The notes beneath the pieces are model-generated. The model worked only from the letters and a program-made list of their open reading frames with translations. It made no database searches and was not told where the DNA came from. A stretch of DNA of 64,000 nt from Salvelinus alpinus (lineage: Eukaryota; Chordata; Actinopteri; Salmoniformes; Salmonidae). The stretch lies in contig NC_092099.1 in assembly GCF_045679555.1 (NCBI RefSeq), positions 14,522,076-14,586,075 of the forward strand, given 5' to 3'. Position numbers and translations under genes: made by a program. Shown here one piece after another: positions 23,601 to 34,590 of this stretch. Each line of letters begins with the position of its first letter. The first letter of the stretch is position 1.

Positions 23601-24986
23601 AGGGGTTTGAATACTTTCTGAAGGCAATGTAAAATAGTTGAAAAATGGTCTGAATTGAACTTGCATCAGGATTCAAAGTTGATTAATAGTTGTAAAACTA
23701 TACAGTTATTGAAACAGATTATGGTCATGGCATACTAAAATGTTCAATCTACCTCTCTTTGGTGTCCTCCCCTGCCATAGGCCCAAGAGCAACAAACAGC
23801 TTGGTGAAGGAGAAAGGGTCTGCGCTCGAATCCACGAGTTCCATTAGCCTCTGTTTTGCAGCCAGACGGAAGTCACAGTTGTTGAACTGCATTGACTGGT
23901 AGAGCCCCAGGATGATGCTTATGTTCTCTGCATTTAGGTGGGGAACATTGTGCAGGAGAATGTGGTTGCACTTCTCCAGCAGGGGACGGTAATTATACTT
24001 GATGTTGCGCAGGAACTGCACCATCCTCCTGGGGTTGTTGTAGTGTGAGGGATCCATGGTGTCAAGGAGATGATCTGCCTTATTGATGAGTTTATCCCGC
24101 AGATGAGGGGACACCAAAGATGACACGCTGACCATGAGGGTTGTCAGGATCCTGCAGAGACGTTCAGAAATTTGAAAAATTAAGTAGTATCAAGAACTTA
24201 CCAGTACTGATTATGTTGTTTTTTTTGTACCTGGCATCATCAATTGAGGAGAGTTTCTGATCCAAAATGTCAGTGATTTGACCCATTGGGGGACTGTGCT
24301 GCAGATGTTGATCACTTAGGCAGACAGCAAACTTGGACAGTGATGGCATTGGAAATCTGAAAAACAGTGAATCAACCCACATCTGTACACCAGCTCACAC
24401 CACCATGTTAAAAGATAATGGTTCTGCTTCAGGTACGTAGTATTCAATAGCAAAATAACATGTTTTTGATTTACCTGTATAATCTGAGCCAGGCCTCTGA
24501 GACCAATTGCTGAGCAAGAGAATCATATGGTTCCACATTGAGCCTTCAAATGAGAAAATACAACATTGATGTGAAAATGTAAACAAACATTTAAAGACTA
24601 AGTATATATGCTTATCCACCACTTAGCCAACATCTGTACCTGAGAACATTGTAGAGCATGTCCACCAACATGACATCATCCATGAGCTCAATTTTGTTCT
24701 CAGCCAGCACCCGGAGAGTCAGGAACTCTGGGTGGCTTTTGATGAACTCAACCGTTCTCAGCATCTGTGGCTTCTCCTTCTGGAAATGCCAGAGCATCCC
24801 TATGGCACAGCCAACATGGTTCACAGTCAGCTTGGCCTTGTTCTTGCCGACCACCTCCAACACTTGGTCTTCACCAGAGCAGATGCCAAGCTGCTCCAGA
24901 ACATAGTCCCGGTTCGCTGCTCCCCCATGCAAAAACCTGCGCAGGTAGCGGCTTCCAGTCACAGCTCGGAGCCGAAACATGGACAT
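11633..24986 (-). CDS. fastkd1: FAST kinase domain-containing protein 1, complete, 14 coding exons
   Basis: Exons in gene order: 24986-24640, 24543-24475, 24356-24231, 24151-23753, 22170-22060, 15296-15165, 15051-14565, 14439-14325, 14240-14112, 12966-12835, 12742-12629, 12220-12076, 11945-11831, 11734-11633. They join in frame to 840 codons (human 847). The start is ATG 24986 or the ATG two codons later. The N-terminus ([18 protein letters not shown]) is rich in Arg and lacks acidic residues, as in a mitochondrial presequence. The middle carries the FAST_1/FAST_2 helical-repeat region. The last two exons form the RAP domain ([12 protein letters not shown] to [12 protein letters not shown]). 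The family acts in mitochondrial RNA handling; FASTKD1 is reported to affect ND3 mRNA. Introns 4 and 5 are mostly a Tc1 and a DIRS element. Confidence 0.96.
12333..12577. mobile_element. MITE with CCCTTACAAAAAA ends, in fastkd1 intron 11
   Basis: About 245 bp with inverted ends CCCTTACAAAAAAATATTGC and GCAATATTTTTTGTAAGGG. The interior is full of ACTGCAGTAA-like repeats and is itself partly palindromic. No coding sequence. A flanking target duplication is not obvious. Confidence 0.7.
13028..13997 (+). mobile_element. Tc1-like transposon remnant, split by a solo LTR
   Basis: Plus-strand fragments read as a Tc1-type transposase: [15 protein letters not shown]-like DNA-binding part near 13200, [16 protein letters not shown] near 13560, and the DES catalytic block (WSDESWF-type) near 13815. 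The frame is broken repeatedly. The ends carry TTTATTCGGTACTCCA and its partner before 13998. It lies in fastkd1 intron 9. Confidence 0.8.
13274..13469. mobile_element. Solo LTR fossil of an LTR retroelement
   Basis: A 196 bp block begins TGTTAAG and ends TTAACA, with an identical 5 bp direct repeat GACAG at 13269-13273 and 13470-13474. The Tc1 sequence around it would be continuous without it. These are the marks of a solo LTR left after recombination between two LTRs. No internal region is present. The family cannot be named from this length. Confidence 0.7.
15694..16789. mobile_element. Tc1-like transposon inside the DIRS fossil
   Basis: The ends GAACAAAAATATAAA (left) and TTTATATTCTTGTTCAGTATA (right) are inverted. 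The plus strand at about 15908-16216 shows an eroded helix-turn-helix part ([20 protein letters not shown]) followed by a fragment near the catalytic region ([13 protein letters not shown]). The frame is broken and internally shortened. Confidence 0.8.
17512..17522 (+). repeat. Poly(G) run
   Basis: Eleven or so consecutive G residues inside the DIRS recombinase region. A second run of about 17 G lies at 57663-57679. Such runs are unstable and prone to sequencing error. Confidence 0.8.
17603..19208 (-). mobile_element. Nearly intact Tc1 transposon, DD34E transposase one base short
   Basis: About 1.6 kb, TA at 17601-17602 and 19209-19210, with long, well-matched inverted ends (CAGTGAGGGAAAAAAGTATT). 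The minus-strand gene runs from ATG 18841 to the stop at 17820, 1,022 nt where 341 codons (1,023 nt) are expected. A paired-type DNA-binding domain comes first ([20 protein letters not shown]), then [16 protein letters not shown] and NPIENLW, the three acidic residues of the DDE triad. The only break seen is a single-base loss in the A run near 18305. It is the best-preserved transposon in the window and lies in the DIRS fossil in fastkd1 intron 5. Confidence 0.93.
20704..20886 (+). mobile_element. tRNA-derived SINE (HpaI-like)
   Basis: A tRNA-like head (GTAGCCTAGTGGTTAGAGCG, an A-box) is followed by GGACTAGTAACCGGAAGGTT. The tail is shared by many salmonid SINEs (TTCTTAACTGACTTGCCTAG, TTAAATAAAGG). 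It is inserted in the DIRS fossil. Near-identical copy at 56330-56518. The family name is from memory and tentative. Confidence 0.8.
22189..23629 (+). mobile_element. Tc1-like transposon filling fastkd1 intron 4
   Basis: The ends TGCCTTCAGAAAGTATTCAC and ACTTTCTGAAGGCA are inverted, next to TA at 22187-22188 and 23630-23631. The plus strand has only eroded transposase and flank remnants. It occupies 1,441 of the 1,582 nt of the intron and stops 18 nt before the exon 5 acceptor. Confidence 0.85.
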
Positions 24987-25649
24987 GGAGGACCCGGCCT
25001 AGTTCAAGTGACAATGGAAGTCCACATATTTAGAAGGTAAACTAACCAGTGCCAAGATCAGGTCCACAGAGAGCTGCCTGCATATTCCTTAAGTGAAACA
25101 TCTGTCGACGATATGAATTTAGAGCGAAGATATCTCCACAAAATGAATAATGTGAAATTAAGGTACATGGTGAATCAATTAATTCATGCATCCAGTAACA
25201 ACGTCAGCAACAACACAGCTGACTGACACGGATGACGTCCTTTTATATTCCTAATGATATCTAATAAGCATGCCTATACAGTATTATTAGATTACGAAAT
25301 AATATTCTTGGCAAATTATTATCATAACGGGTAAAGTAGTAAATTACTATACCTAATCATTGGAAAATCTGGGACTTGACTTTCAAGCCTTAGCTGTGAC
25401 AATTACAACTATTATAAAAGCGTGTGCTACTCACGTGGGGACAGGACAGTGCCCAAGTCAATCCCGTTCCCAACACATCTTGCCGTTTAAGCGTTTACCG
25501 GTGTAAGTCTATTTTTGTTTGTAATATCAAATAATGAATTAGAGTGAAATCGACCTACCAAACAAACTAGTATAATGTATCTATTTTACTTCTCCAGCTA
25601 GCTAATTTGCTACATCAGTTTGTGACTTGAGTCTGTTGGCTGTGTTAGG
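24987..25649. promoter_or_regulatory. fastkd1 upstream region
   Basis: About 660 bp of AT-rich, apparently single-copy DNA upstream of fastkd1, which faces away from ppig. On the minus strand CACTTGAACTAG just before the start codon could be a 3' splice site of a 5' UTR intron. No TATA box stands out. Part of a divergent promoter region, now split by the insertion at 25662-27388. Confidence 0.4.
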
Positions 25650-25661
25650 CTACCGTACTTT

Positions 25662-27388
25662 ATATTCTTCTTCGATGAGGTTTAAAGGCGGTTGGCATCC
25701 AATAAATGTTGCATTACCGCCACCTACTAGACTGGAGTATAACTCCCGTATACATTGATTTTAAAAAAACAATCCTCAAAAAATATATATTTTTCAAATA
25801 AAAAAAAACACAACAAATACCTTACCATCTAACACTAGACTCAAATAATAAATACCATACTCCACTATTTGAATATACTTATTCCTACTTTAGGCCAACA
25901 GCCTGAAAGGATGGGACACCACCACTTAACACACCGTGTAACTCTTCTGATGTCAAGTCTCGCACACCCAAATACCTCTTTGCAGCTGTCACAACAACCT
26001 CTATTTTCTGCGACCTACGTTCCATCCCTGCAGTACAGTTGATAACCATTACTATAAATGCCAAAAATCCAATCTTACTGAAACATGTATCACTTGTTGG
26101 CCTATCCCTCTGTACTGGTACAGATCTACTACTACACCACTCCTCTCAGGATCCCTCCCCCTTGACCCATCTTCCTCTACTTTCTTCACTACCTCACCAT
26201 ATGACAACTTCTGCACTACTCTAACCCTGGAAACCTCAACCTGCCTCTCTCGCACAGGACATTTCTGATCCCCAGCCCCTTAGGCACCCCTACAATTAAC
26301 ACATATAACTACTTTCCCCAATGCTACACACTTCTTTGTCTCATGCTCTTCTGCACACTTCTTACATCTAGGAACCTCACTCCTACACACTGCTGCCACA
26401 TGCCCATAAGCTTGACACCTGTCACAACGTAATGTAGTCGGCCAAAAGCTCATACTGGATAACTTATATATCCTAACATAAAAACTCAAAAGAACAGACA
26501 ATGAATCTTCTGTTTCTCCACTCACGCCAACCTGTCTGCTTTGCACCAAACAACTCCAGTAATCACTCCTTTCAATGGCGCCCTATTCTTGAGAGCAAAA
26601 CAATTCACATATCTTGCCCCCATTTATTTATTTAACCTTTATTTAACTAGGCAAGTCAGTTAAGAACACATTCTTATTTACAATGATGGCCTACCAAAAT
26701 GTTTAACACGGCGCTCCCTATGACCAGCAGAAACACATACAATTATCACAAGACCACTTCTGGTTACCCTCAGCGATTCCACAACACCCAACTCTGTTTT
26801 CACCCACCCTGAAACCTCAAATGGATCAAAGGGGTCCACTTAAAAAAAAAACTTCACTCCTACAGTGACAGATTCATCTTTATTCTGACCCTCAGTGCAA
26901 GCCTCGGGCTCCGAGAACTTCACCACACCTACCACCTCCGATACTTCGCCCTCAATTACTTCCATTTCTCCTCCCGTCTTCAACTCACTCTGTTACACTT
27001 TCTACCATTCTTCTTTTAACAATCTCAATTTTTCCCGCCATTTTAACCGACTCAAGCTCACCCGCTTCCTCTCTCTCTTAGACCTCCTCTGCCTCTTTTT
27101 CTCTCCGTTCCTCCTCCGTATTCCAAGTATAACTATCCTTATGATAATACTGCACTTCTTCTGACATACATATTGTTCTTGCCTTGTCAATTGGACGCCA
27201 TTTAACCGGCTGTCACAAGCAGAACGAACCCCTCGGGATGTAGCGCTCAAAAGTGCATCCGACTTGTAAAGCAGCTGCTTCGTCTTGATGTTCTTCTTTA
27301 TCAATATAGTAGCTACCACGACGCTTTTCCATTTCAAACAAGTGCGCTCTCTTTCTCCCTGTTTTCTCGATTTCCTGGAGCGTGACCA
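25662..27388 (-). mobile_element. ORF1-only LINE-like retroelement, 12 bp target duplication
   Basis: A perfect 12 bp direct repeat CTACCGTACTTT flanks the element (25650-25661 and 27389-27400). On the minus strand it opens with a short leader and a broken ORF1-type frame starting MEKRRGSYYIDK. Zinc-knuckle codons follow at about 26.4 kb (CDRCQAYGHVAAVC, then CKKCAEEHETKKC and CVNC), as in the nucleic-acid-binding ORF1 of non-LTR elements. A basic region follows (RERQVEVSRVRVVQ). After ORF1 there is only a short 3' UTR ending in GAAGAAGAA; no reverse transcriptase is seen. A second, partial copy begins near 63803. A salmonid repeat (26618-26712) is inserted in it. ORF1 is damaged by several stops. 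Confidence 0.75.
26618..26712. repeat. Short salmonid repeat inserted in the ORF1 element
   Basis: ATTTATTTAACCTTTATTTA, AACTAGGCAAGTCAGTTAAG and then ATGATGGCCTACCAAAA: a fragment of the repeat family also seen at 11022-11262. It interrupts the ORF1 frame and so is younger. Confidence 0.6.
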
Positions 27389-27400
27389 CTACCGTACTTT

Positions 27401-28268
27401 TTTCAATATACTGTACCTTTTACCATAATCCATGAGCAAGTCCCTAATGTAAATAACATGTAAAACCGGTGTCCCTTAGTTTATGTACTCTACACAAGCA
27501 GCAGGTAAACAATAACGGAAGACATTTAAAATATATATTTTATTAAAAAATGTTTGTGTTTGAATTATGAGCGATCATCATAATAACAGTCAAAACCAGC
27601 CAGACTTACCAGGGACCGCACGTGTGAAAGGCCGTCTTCTGCGCGCTGACTGGCGCATATTTTTACCCAAAATGCACTGACTTTTCCTGTCGCGCCATCT
27701 TTAGAAAACATTGTGGAGGAAGCGCTGAATGAAACTCGATTTCACCTTGTTGAGGAGAACTACCGTGAGATATTGGCCTCAGTTGACCAACTGAGCTAAT
27801 TTGTAGGTCAACTCTATAATATTTCCGCTATTGTAAGTTATGTAAATTTGAAATAGCATTGAATCCGAAAGAAAAACGGAGATGTATCATTGCATTAAGT
27901 ACCTGCTAACGTTAACAGCAGCTAGTAGTTTTAGCAGCGTAACTACTTGCAGGCCATAATCCGCAAAACGACTAACTAGAATGAAAACGTCGTTTTAGTT
28001 TACATTGTTTCGTCTAGATATTAACGTTATTTAATTAATGTTGATAAAGCGTGTTTTTAAATCATCTAACCTTAACTATCTAGTCATGTTTTTGATACAC
28101 CATGGTCCTAATGCCAATGAATGAATACGCTATATTAGCCTCCGCTTGTAGTTCGAGATGGGTGTTATGTTTGTATTTGTAAACAACTAACGTTAGCTAG
28201 CTATCGTGCTAAATTACGCTCGCTAACTAACAGCAAAACACGTTGGTTTCAGCTACAGAAGTTTGATA
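27401..28268 (+). promoter_or_regulatory. ppig promoter and noncoding first exon
   Basis: A YY1-type word (GCGCCATCTTT, the complement of AAAGATGGCGC) lies at about 27693-27703. It is typical of housekeeping promoters close to the transcription start. Downstream, ATTTCCGCTATT followed by GTAAGT makes a good 5' splice site at 27833, so a noncoding exon probably ends at 27832. The acceptor before the coding exon is TTGGTTTCAG (28252) or the CAG six bases later. No TATA box. Confidence 0.55.
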
Positions 28269-31200
28269 ATGGGAATAAAAGTTCAGCGTCCACGCTGCTT
28301 TTTTGACATTGGCATCAGTAACGTGCTGGGTAAGAATGCAATGTTTTTCCATTTTGATCTTACCATCCAGTTTATCATATATCTGAAATTTAGAGATGCT
28401 TTACTAAAATGTACACAAACTTGGTTTCTCTTGCAGTTGGCAGAGTTGTGGTAGAATTGTTTTCTGATGTCTGCCCCAAAACCTGTGAGAACTTTCGATG
28501 CCTCTGCACAGGTAATTGACTTTCTCTTGTCTCTTGTCTTGGTACACTAATTTCAGACCATCTTTAGATGATGCACATATTGTCTTCTCTGTTTTGACTA
28601 AACCTTTACTTTCCTTGTAGGTGAGAAAGGAATTGGAAAAGGTACACAAAAACCTCTGCATTACAAAGGATGCCTATTCCACAGAATTGTGAAGGACTTC
28701 ATGATTCAAGGAGGAGACTTCAGTGAAGGTATATGAAATACGTGTTTGCCTCAAACAACCAAAACATAGAAATGTTTTATTTGCAGATATTCTCATTTCT
28801 ATATTCCTTCTGTAAATTAGGCAATGGAAAAGGAGGGGAATCTATATATGGAGGATTCTTTGAAGGTAGGACTCCACAGATTTTGTTTAATATTCTAATC
28901 AAAACCAGCCTCAAGGACTAACTAATGGCCTGTCTGTATCTCAGATGAAAGCTTCTCTGTCAAACATAACAAGGAGTACCTCCTGTCAATGGCAAACAGG
29001 GGTAAAGATACCAATGGATCACAGTTTTTCATGTAAGTCTATCAATGTTTTAAGGGCCTTGCTATTATCAAATTGATTGGTCACATACACATGTTTAGCA
29101 GATGTTATTGCGGGTGTAGTGAAAAACTTGTGTTTCTAGCTCCAACAGTGCAGTAATATCTAACAAGTAATATGTAACTATTTCACAACAATACACACAT
29201 CTAAAGTAAAGGAATGGAATTAAGAATATATACTTATTTGGTATGAGTAATGTCGGAGTGATATAGACTAAAATACAGTAAAATTGAATAGAATACATTA
29301 TATACATATGAGATGAGTAATGCAACATTTATTAGTTTGTCATTCATAAATCTAGCATCTTGAGTGAATCAAAACCTTAAAAAGTATGTTTGACTCATGC
29401 TAATATTCTGCTCCATTTTTTTTTTAATCCTGGTCTACAGAACAACAAAACCCACACCGCACTTGGATGGGTAAATATAATATTCTGACAAGCATTGCAA
29501 CTTAGTTCGATAATCTATCTGATTGAATGGTCTTTTGATAATAAGAGCATGTTAGATAAATAGCGATCTGTTCTTAATTATCACTTGTTATAACTTGCTG
29601 GTTTTTATTCTAGTGTCCATGTGGTTTTTGGCCAAGTGATCTCTGGCCAAGAGGTCGTTCAGACAATGGAGAGTCAAAAGACAGATACTGGCAGTAGACC
29701 ATACTCTGAAGTGAAAGTTATGAACTGTGGAGAGCTCATTCCAAAATCAAAAGGTTTGTAGGATTCCAAAAAATTGGCACGGTGTTTTAAACTTGTTATT
29801 GCTTTAGATTGGAGATCTTGGACGGTGTTATCGTCAGGATCATAGCTTTGGGAGATATCCTTAGCACTTACAGTACCAGTCAAAAGTTTGGACACGCCTA
29901 CTCATTCAAGGGTTTTCTTTATTTTGACTATTTTCTACATTGTAGAATAATAGTGAAGACATCAAAACGACGAAATAACACATGGAATCATGTAGTAACC
30001 AAAACAGGTGTTAAATCTAAATCTATTTCAAATTCTTACAAGTAGCCACCTTTTGCCTTGATGACAGCTTTGCACGCTCTTGGCTTTTTCTCAACCAGCT
30101 TCATTCACCTGGAATGCTTTTCCAACAGTCTTGAAGGAGTTCCCACATATGCTGAGCACTTGTTGGCTGCTTTTCCTTCACTCTGTAGTGCTATTCATCC
30201 CAAACCATCTCTATTAGGTTGAGGTCGGGTGATTGTGGAGGCCAGGTCATCTGATGCAACACTCATCACTCCTTATTGGTCAAATAGCCCTTACAAAGCC
30301 TGGAGGTGTGTTTGTGGTCATTGTCCTGTTGAAAAACAATTGATAGTCCCGCTAAGCGCAAACCAGATAGGATGGCGTATTGCTGCAGAATGCTGTGGTA
30401 GCCATGCTGGTTAAGTGTGCCTTGAATTCTAAATAAATCACAGACAGTGTCACCAGGAAAGCACCCCCACACCATCATACCTCCTCTTCCATGCTTCACT
30501 GTGGGAACCTCACATGCAGAGATTATCCGTTCACCTACTCTGTGTCTCACAAAGACTCAGCGTTTGGAACCAAAAATCTCAAGTTTTGACTCATCAGACC
30601 AAAGGACAGATTTCCACCGGTCTAATGTCCATTGCTTGTGTTTCTTGGCCCAAGCAAGTCTCTTCTTCTCATTGGTGTCCTTTAGTAGTGGATTCTTTGC
30701 AGCAATTCAACCATGAAGGCCTGATTCATGTCTCCTCTGAACAGTTGATGTTGAGATGTGTCTGTTACTTGAACTCTGTGAAGCATTTATTTGGGCTGCA
30801 ATTTCTGAGGCTGGTAACTAATGAACTTATTCTCTGCAGCAGAGGTAACTCTGGGTCTTCCTTTCCTGTGGTGGTCTTCATGAGAGCCAGTTTCATCATA
30901 GCGCTGGATTGTTTTTGCGACTGCACTTGAAAAAGCTTTCTTAGTAATTCATTTTCCTCATTGACTGACCTTCATGTCTTAAAGTAACGATGGACTGTCG
31001 CTTTGCTTATTTGAGCTGTTCTTGCAATAAAATGGACTTGGTCTTTAACTAAATAGGGCTGTCTTCTGTATACCCCCTACCATGTCACAACTGATTGGCT
31101 CAAACACATTAAGAAGGAATGAAATTCCGCAAATGTTTTTTTATCAAGGCACACCTGTTATTTAAAATGCCTTCCAGGTGACTACCTCATGAAGCTGGTT

Positions 31201-33608
31201 GAGCATGCAAGCTGTCAAGGCAAAGGGTGGCTACTTTGAATAATCTAAAATAGAAAATATATTTTGATTTGTTTAACACTTTTTGTGGTTACTACATGAT
31301 TCCATGTGTTATTTCATCGTGTTGATGTCTTCACTATTATTCTACAATGTAGAAAATAGTCAAAATAAAGAAAAACCCTTGAATGAGTAGGTGTGTCCAA
31401 ACTTTTGACTGGTACTGTATGTTAACTGTCCTCTACTATTTTACAGCAAAAAAAGAAGAGAAGAAAAGACTGAAGGCCGTCTCCAGTGGCAGCGACAGCT
31501 CAAGTGACTCTGAAAGTTCTGACGACGACTCTTCTGAATCTGAGGGTGACTCTGATAAAGAATCCAAGAAACGGAAGAAGAGGCACAAGAAAGAGTCCAA
31601 GAAAAAGAAGGACAAGAAACAGAAGAAGAAGAAAGATAAAAAAAGGTTTGTGGTGAATGTGTTCCGTAGCATGTGAACTCTAACAACCGCCTTCATTAGA
31701 GCATAGGTTTTAAGTCTGGTCTGTAATGTCTGTAGGTCTGAGCCCAGCAGTGGTGATGAGAAAGAGGAAGAGGTTACGTCTACGGTACGACCAGAGGAAA
31801 TCCCTGTTATCCCAGAAAATAGTTTCCTTATGAGGAGAAGTCCGCAGCAAAAAGAAGAATCTGGAAAGGAGAGGGAAAAAAAGAGGGAGAGGGAAAAGCC
31901 TAGGGAGAGGTGAGGTTATGGACAAGACGGAACAACATTCCAGTTCATTCTGAACCGTTACAACTGGGAACAACAGTATATTCATGTAAATGCGTTTTTG
32001 TTTTGTTGCAGAATGTTTCATTGTCAGTCAGCATATCAGAGGAGCCTTCTGATGACAAGATCAGGCAGGACGATTAAAGGCAGAGGTCCAAGAGTAAGTG
32101 CACTGTCAAGCAAGTACAGTACTATCAGCATACAGTTTCTGCAAAACAAGGGTCTAGAAAGTTAATGGTAATTTATTATCTTTCTTGCAGCGGTACCGAA
32201 CTCCGTCACACTCCAGGTCAAGGTCAAGGGACCGTTTCCAGCGTAGTGAGACTCCTCCACACTGGCGCCATGAGATGCAGCGTGCACAAAGGGCACCAAG
32301 AGCATCCAGCGGAGACCGTTGGATAAAGGGTGACAAGTAAGTCTTACTTTTTTAGTATTTTAACTGCCGGTGCTGGATTGATCAGGCTGTTGAAGTATAA
32401 AGCAGCTTATTATTATCTAGTTAAGGAGCTTCTCAACTATTGGCTAATTTATTCTATTGCCAAAAGTTATCATCAGCCAAGGGCCAGTTATTTTAAGGTT
32501 TCTTCAATGTCTCAACTTGGATTCTGTGTTTGCTGTGAGGGTGATTTTACTCTGTATTTATATTTGTAGGGGTGACATGACAGAGGACAAGAATGAGAGT
32601 GGCATAGCTCCAAGAGGAAGAGAGAGGAAGACCTCTGAAAACAAGCATGAACACGCTGCTGAAAACCCTAGTAAAAACCGAGAGGAGAAGAAAGGTCGCT
32701 CCCATAGATCCAAGAGCAAAGAAAAGGACACTTCTAAAACTGAAGACAAGCACAACAAACACAAGGAAAAAAAGGCCAAATCTCGAAGCCGCAGTAAGAG
32801 CAAAGAGAAAAGTGGTAGGTCCAAAAGCAGAGAGAGGGATCAGAAACATAGCAAAGGGGATGATAAGAGGGGCCGCCAAAGAAGCAAGGACAGAAACCTC
32901 AAAGAAAAAGCCACAGAGTCTGGAACTCAAGACCGTGTTAGAAGTAAAGAACGCTCTAAACCCACTGAGGCTGACAAGAACCGAGAGGAGACCAAAGGAA
33001 GAAATGGTGAGAAGCTTAAGGCAAAGTCTAGAAGCAAGGAGAGGAACTCTGGAAAGGACAGAAACCGATCTCTCAGCAGAAGCAAGGACAGTGGGAGACA
33101 TGCCTCATCTCGAGACAAAGAGCAAGGACGGGACAGAGAGCGAGGTAGGGAGCGCAGTAAGAGCAATGAAAGACGGCGCCACAGAGAGAGGGAGGACAAA
33201 AGGAGAGGTAGATCCAAGAGCCGAGACCGGACAAGGAGTCCAGACAAGATTAAGAGCAGAGACTCCCGTAGAGGCAGGCGCTCCAGGAGTAAGAGCAACA
33301 ATCGAGACCATAGCAAAGACGGTTCATCTCATCAGAGGAAGAACAGAGACGGTGAAGACACTCACAGACGAAGGAGGTCCAAGAGCAGCAACTCTGAGAG
33401 TGAAGGGGAGGGCAAAGGGAAGGACAGGGGTAGAAAGAGCCCCATCTCCAAGAAGAAAAGGGAGGGAAGCCCAGAAAAGGAGTCCTCTCACAAGTCCAAA
33501 GACACGGGGAAAAGCCCTGAGCGGAATCAAAAGTCAAAGAGCCAAGAGAAGGATAAAAACCACAGCAAGAAAAAGAAGTACAGCTCAAGTTCTGATGACC
33601 GTGATTAG
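28269..33608 (+). CDS. ppig: Peptidyl-prolyl isomerase G (cyclophilin G, SR-cyclophilin), complete, 12 coding exons
   Basis: Exons 28269-28329, 28437-28511, 28621-28728, 28821-28865, 28945-29032, 29441-29470, 29614-29753, 31447-31642, 31736-31909, 32012-32093, 32191-32336 and 32570-33608 join in frame to 727 codons (human 754). Residues about 8-175 are a cyclophilin fold that catalyses prolyl cis-trans isomerisation: [15 protein letters not shown] keeps the catalytic Arg, Phe and Gln, and GVHVVFGQ keeps the His. The tryptophan of cyclophilin A is His here (TPHLDG), as in human PPIG. Next come Ser/Asp- and Lys-rich runs, the conserved [16 protein letters not shown] block, and a long Arg/Ser and Lys/Glu domain to the C-terminus. 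The family is nuclear, found in speckles, and binds the RNA polymerase II tail and splicing factors. Intron 7 holds a Tc1. Confidence 0.97.
29055..29330 (-). mobile_element. LINE 3' tail in ppig intron 5
   Basis: The block TTGATTGGTCACATACACAT to ACATTTATTAG matches the tail of the LINE at 46035-47327 (same GTTTAGCAGATGTTATTGCG core). Strongly 5'-truncated and noncoding. Confidence 0.75.
29871..31417 (-). mobile_element. Full-length Tc1 transposon with broken transposase, ppig intron 7
   Basis: 1,547 bp, TA at 29869-29870 and 31418-31419, inverted ends CAGTACCAGTCAAAAGTTTG. Minus-strand transposase fragments include [14 protein letters not shown] and [11 protein letters not shown]; the frame is broken in several places. 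It accounts for all but about 145 nt of the intron and ends 29 nt before exon 8. Same family as 10197-10626, 48942-50347 and 54350-54781. Confidence 0.88.
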
Positions 33609-34590
33609 TCCAGAAAATGTTCACTCTTGTCCATCATCGAATTGAAAAATTCACACGTTTATACCTAATAATGTGTGTGGTTGGTTCTGCTGTAGAACGA
33701 TTTTAGACAAATACTGCAACCGATCCAATTCTGGAATATTTGTACACTTTAAGATTTCATAAGTTTTCACAGCTAGGAGACATTTAGTTTTTTTTGGGGG
33801 GGGGGGGGTTCAGTCAGACTAATTTTACAAATGTTGGAAATGTGATGTGCATTGAGGGTTAGTGGTGAAATGACTGAACATGTGACTGTTGGAAGGAACA
33901 TTTGTGTTTAATTATATATTATATTTTTTTTGTCTGGTACTGAGGGGACATGTTATTCCAGTGTGATAATTGTAATGGAAGGGATGAGTTTGATGTCCTG
34001 TGTTCTTTCTGGGCTTAATGCCTGACTTAACTAATATTTCATGGATACATCACCAGTATGACTAATCATATGGCTATTTTTTTTTAATTTTAAGTGTTTG
34101 TATTACCAACTGTCGCATTATTTGTCACTGAACATACTGTAAGTGCTACATACAAAACTGTCTGACTTAAGTGTATATGTCAGTAGAGAAGGCTCAATTT
34201 GATTTGAAGGGCTGATTTTGTAAAATGATTATGGTGTTACAGATACAAAAACTTTTAAATTGTTTGTTACCTGGCTGTTTCAGGGAATTCTAACTTTTTC
34301 CTGACCTCAGTCTCAAATGAATTAGAAACTGACACATTGCTTTTTGTATTATTGTATGAATTTTTTTTTTTAGATGGGCTTATGTTCAGATTTCCCCCGT
34401 ACATCTTTTAAAATGTAGATGTAAATGCATTGCTGTGATGTTCCACCATGTTAGTTCATACTGGTGTTACATTCCTCGCCATGACTTTCCTTTGAACTAT
34501 AAATGAAAACCACTGGCTTTGTGTAAACAGTCAGAATTCAATATTCCCTAATGAAACATCTGTTTTGAAATAAAAGGATATGGTTAAAAT
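33609..34590 (+). other. ppig 3' UTR
   Basis: AT-rich sequence after the ppig stop with no repeat I can name. The first canonical poly(A) signal AATAAA is at 34569-34574, giving a 3' UTR of about 980 nt. A G-run lies near 33800. Confidence 0.65.
34569..34574 (+). terminator. Poly(A) signal of ppig
   Basis: AATAAA in the context TTTTGAAATAAAAGG, followed about 20 nt later by a GT/T-rich stretch (GTTTGTTTTATTG), the usual downstream element. Confidence 0.65.

Noticed and set aside
24998-25048. A 50 nt 5' UTR intron of fastkd1
   Set aside because: A donor-like GTTAGT and the acceptor CTAG are present, but 50 nt is too short for a typical vertebrate intron. The 5' UTR structure is left open.
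26280-26549. A CNBP-like zinc-knuckle host gene
   Set aside because: The open stretch is part of ORF1 of a retroelement with target duplications, with stops on both sides and a second copy at 63.8 kb.
32547-33624. Long open frames on the minus strand and in another plus frame over the last ppig exon
   Set aside because: They are shadows of the Arg/Ser/Lys/Glu-rich repeat coding. The ppig frame joins all 12 exons without a break and matches the human protein.
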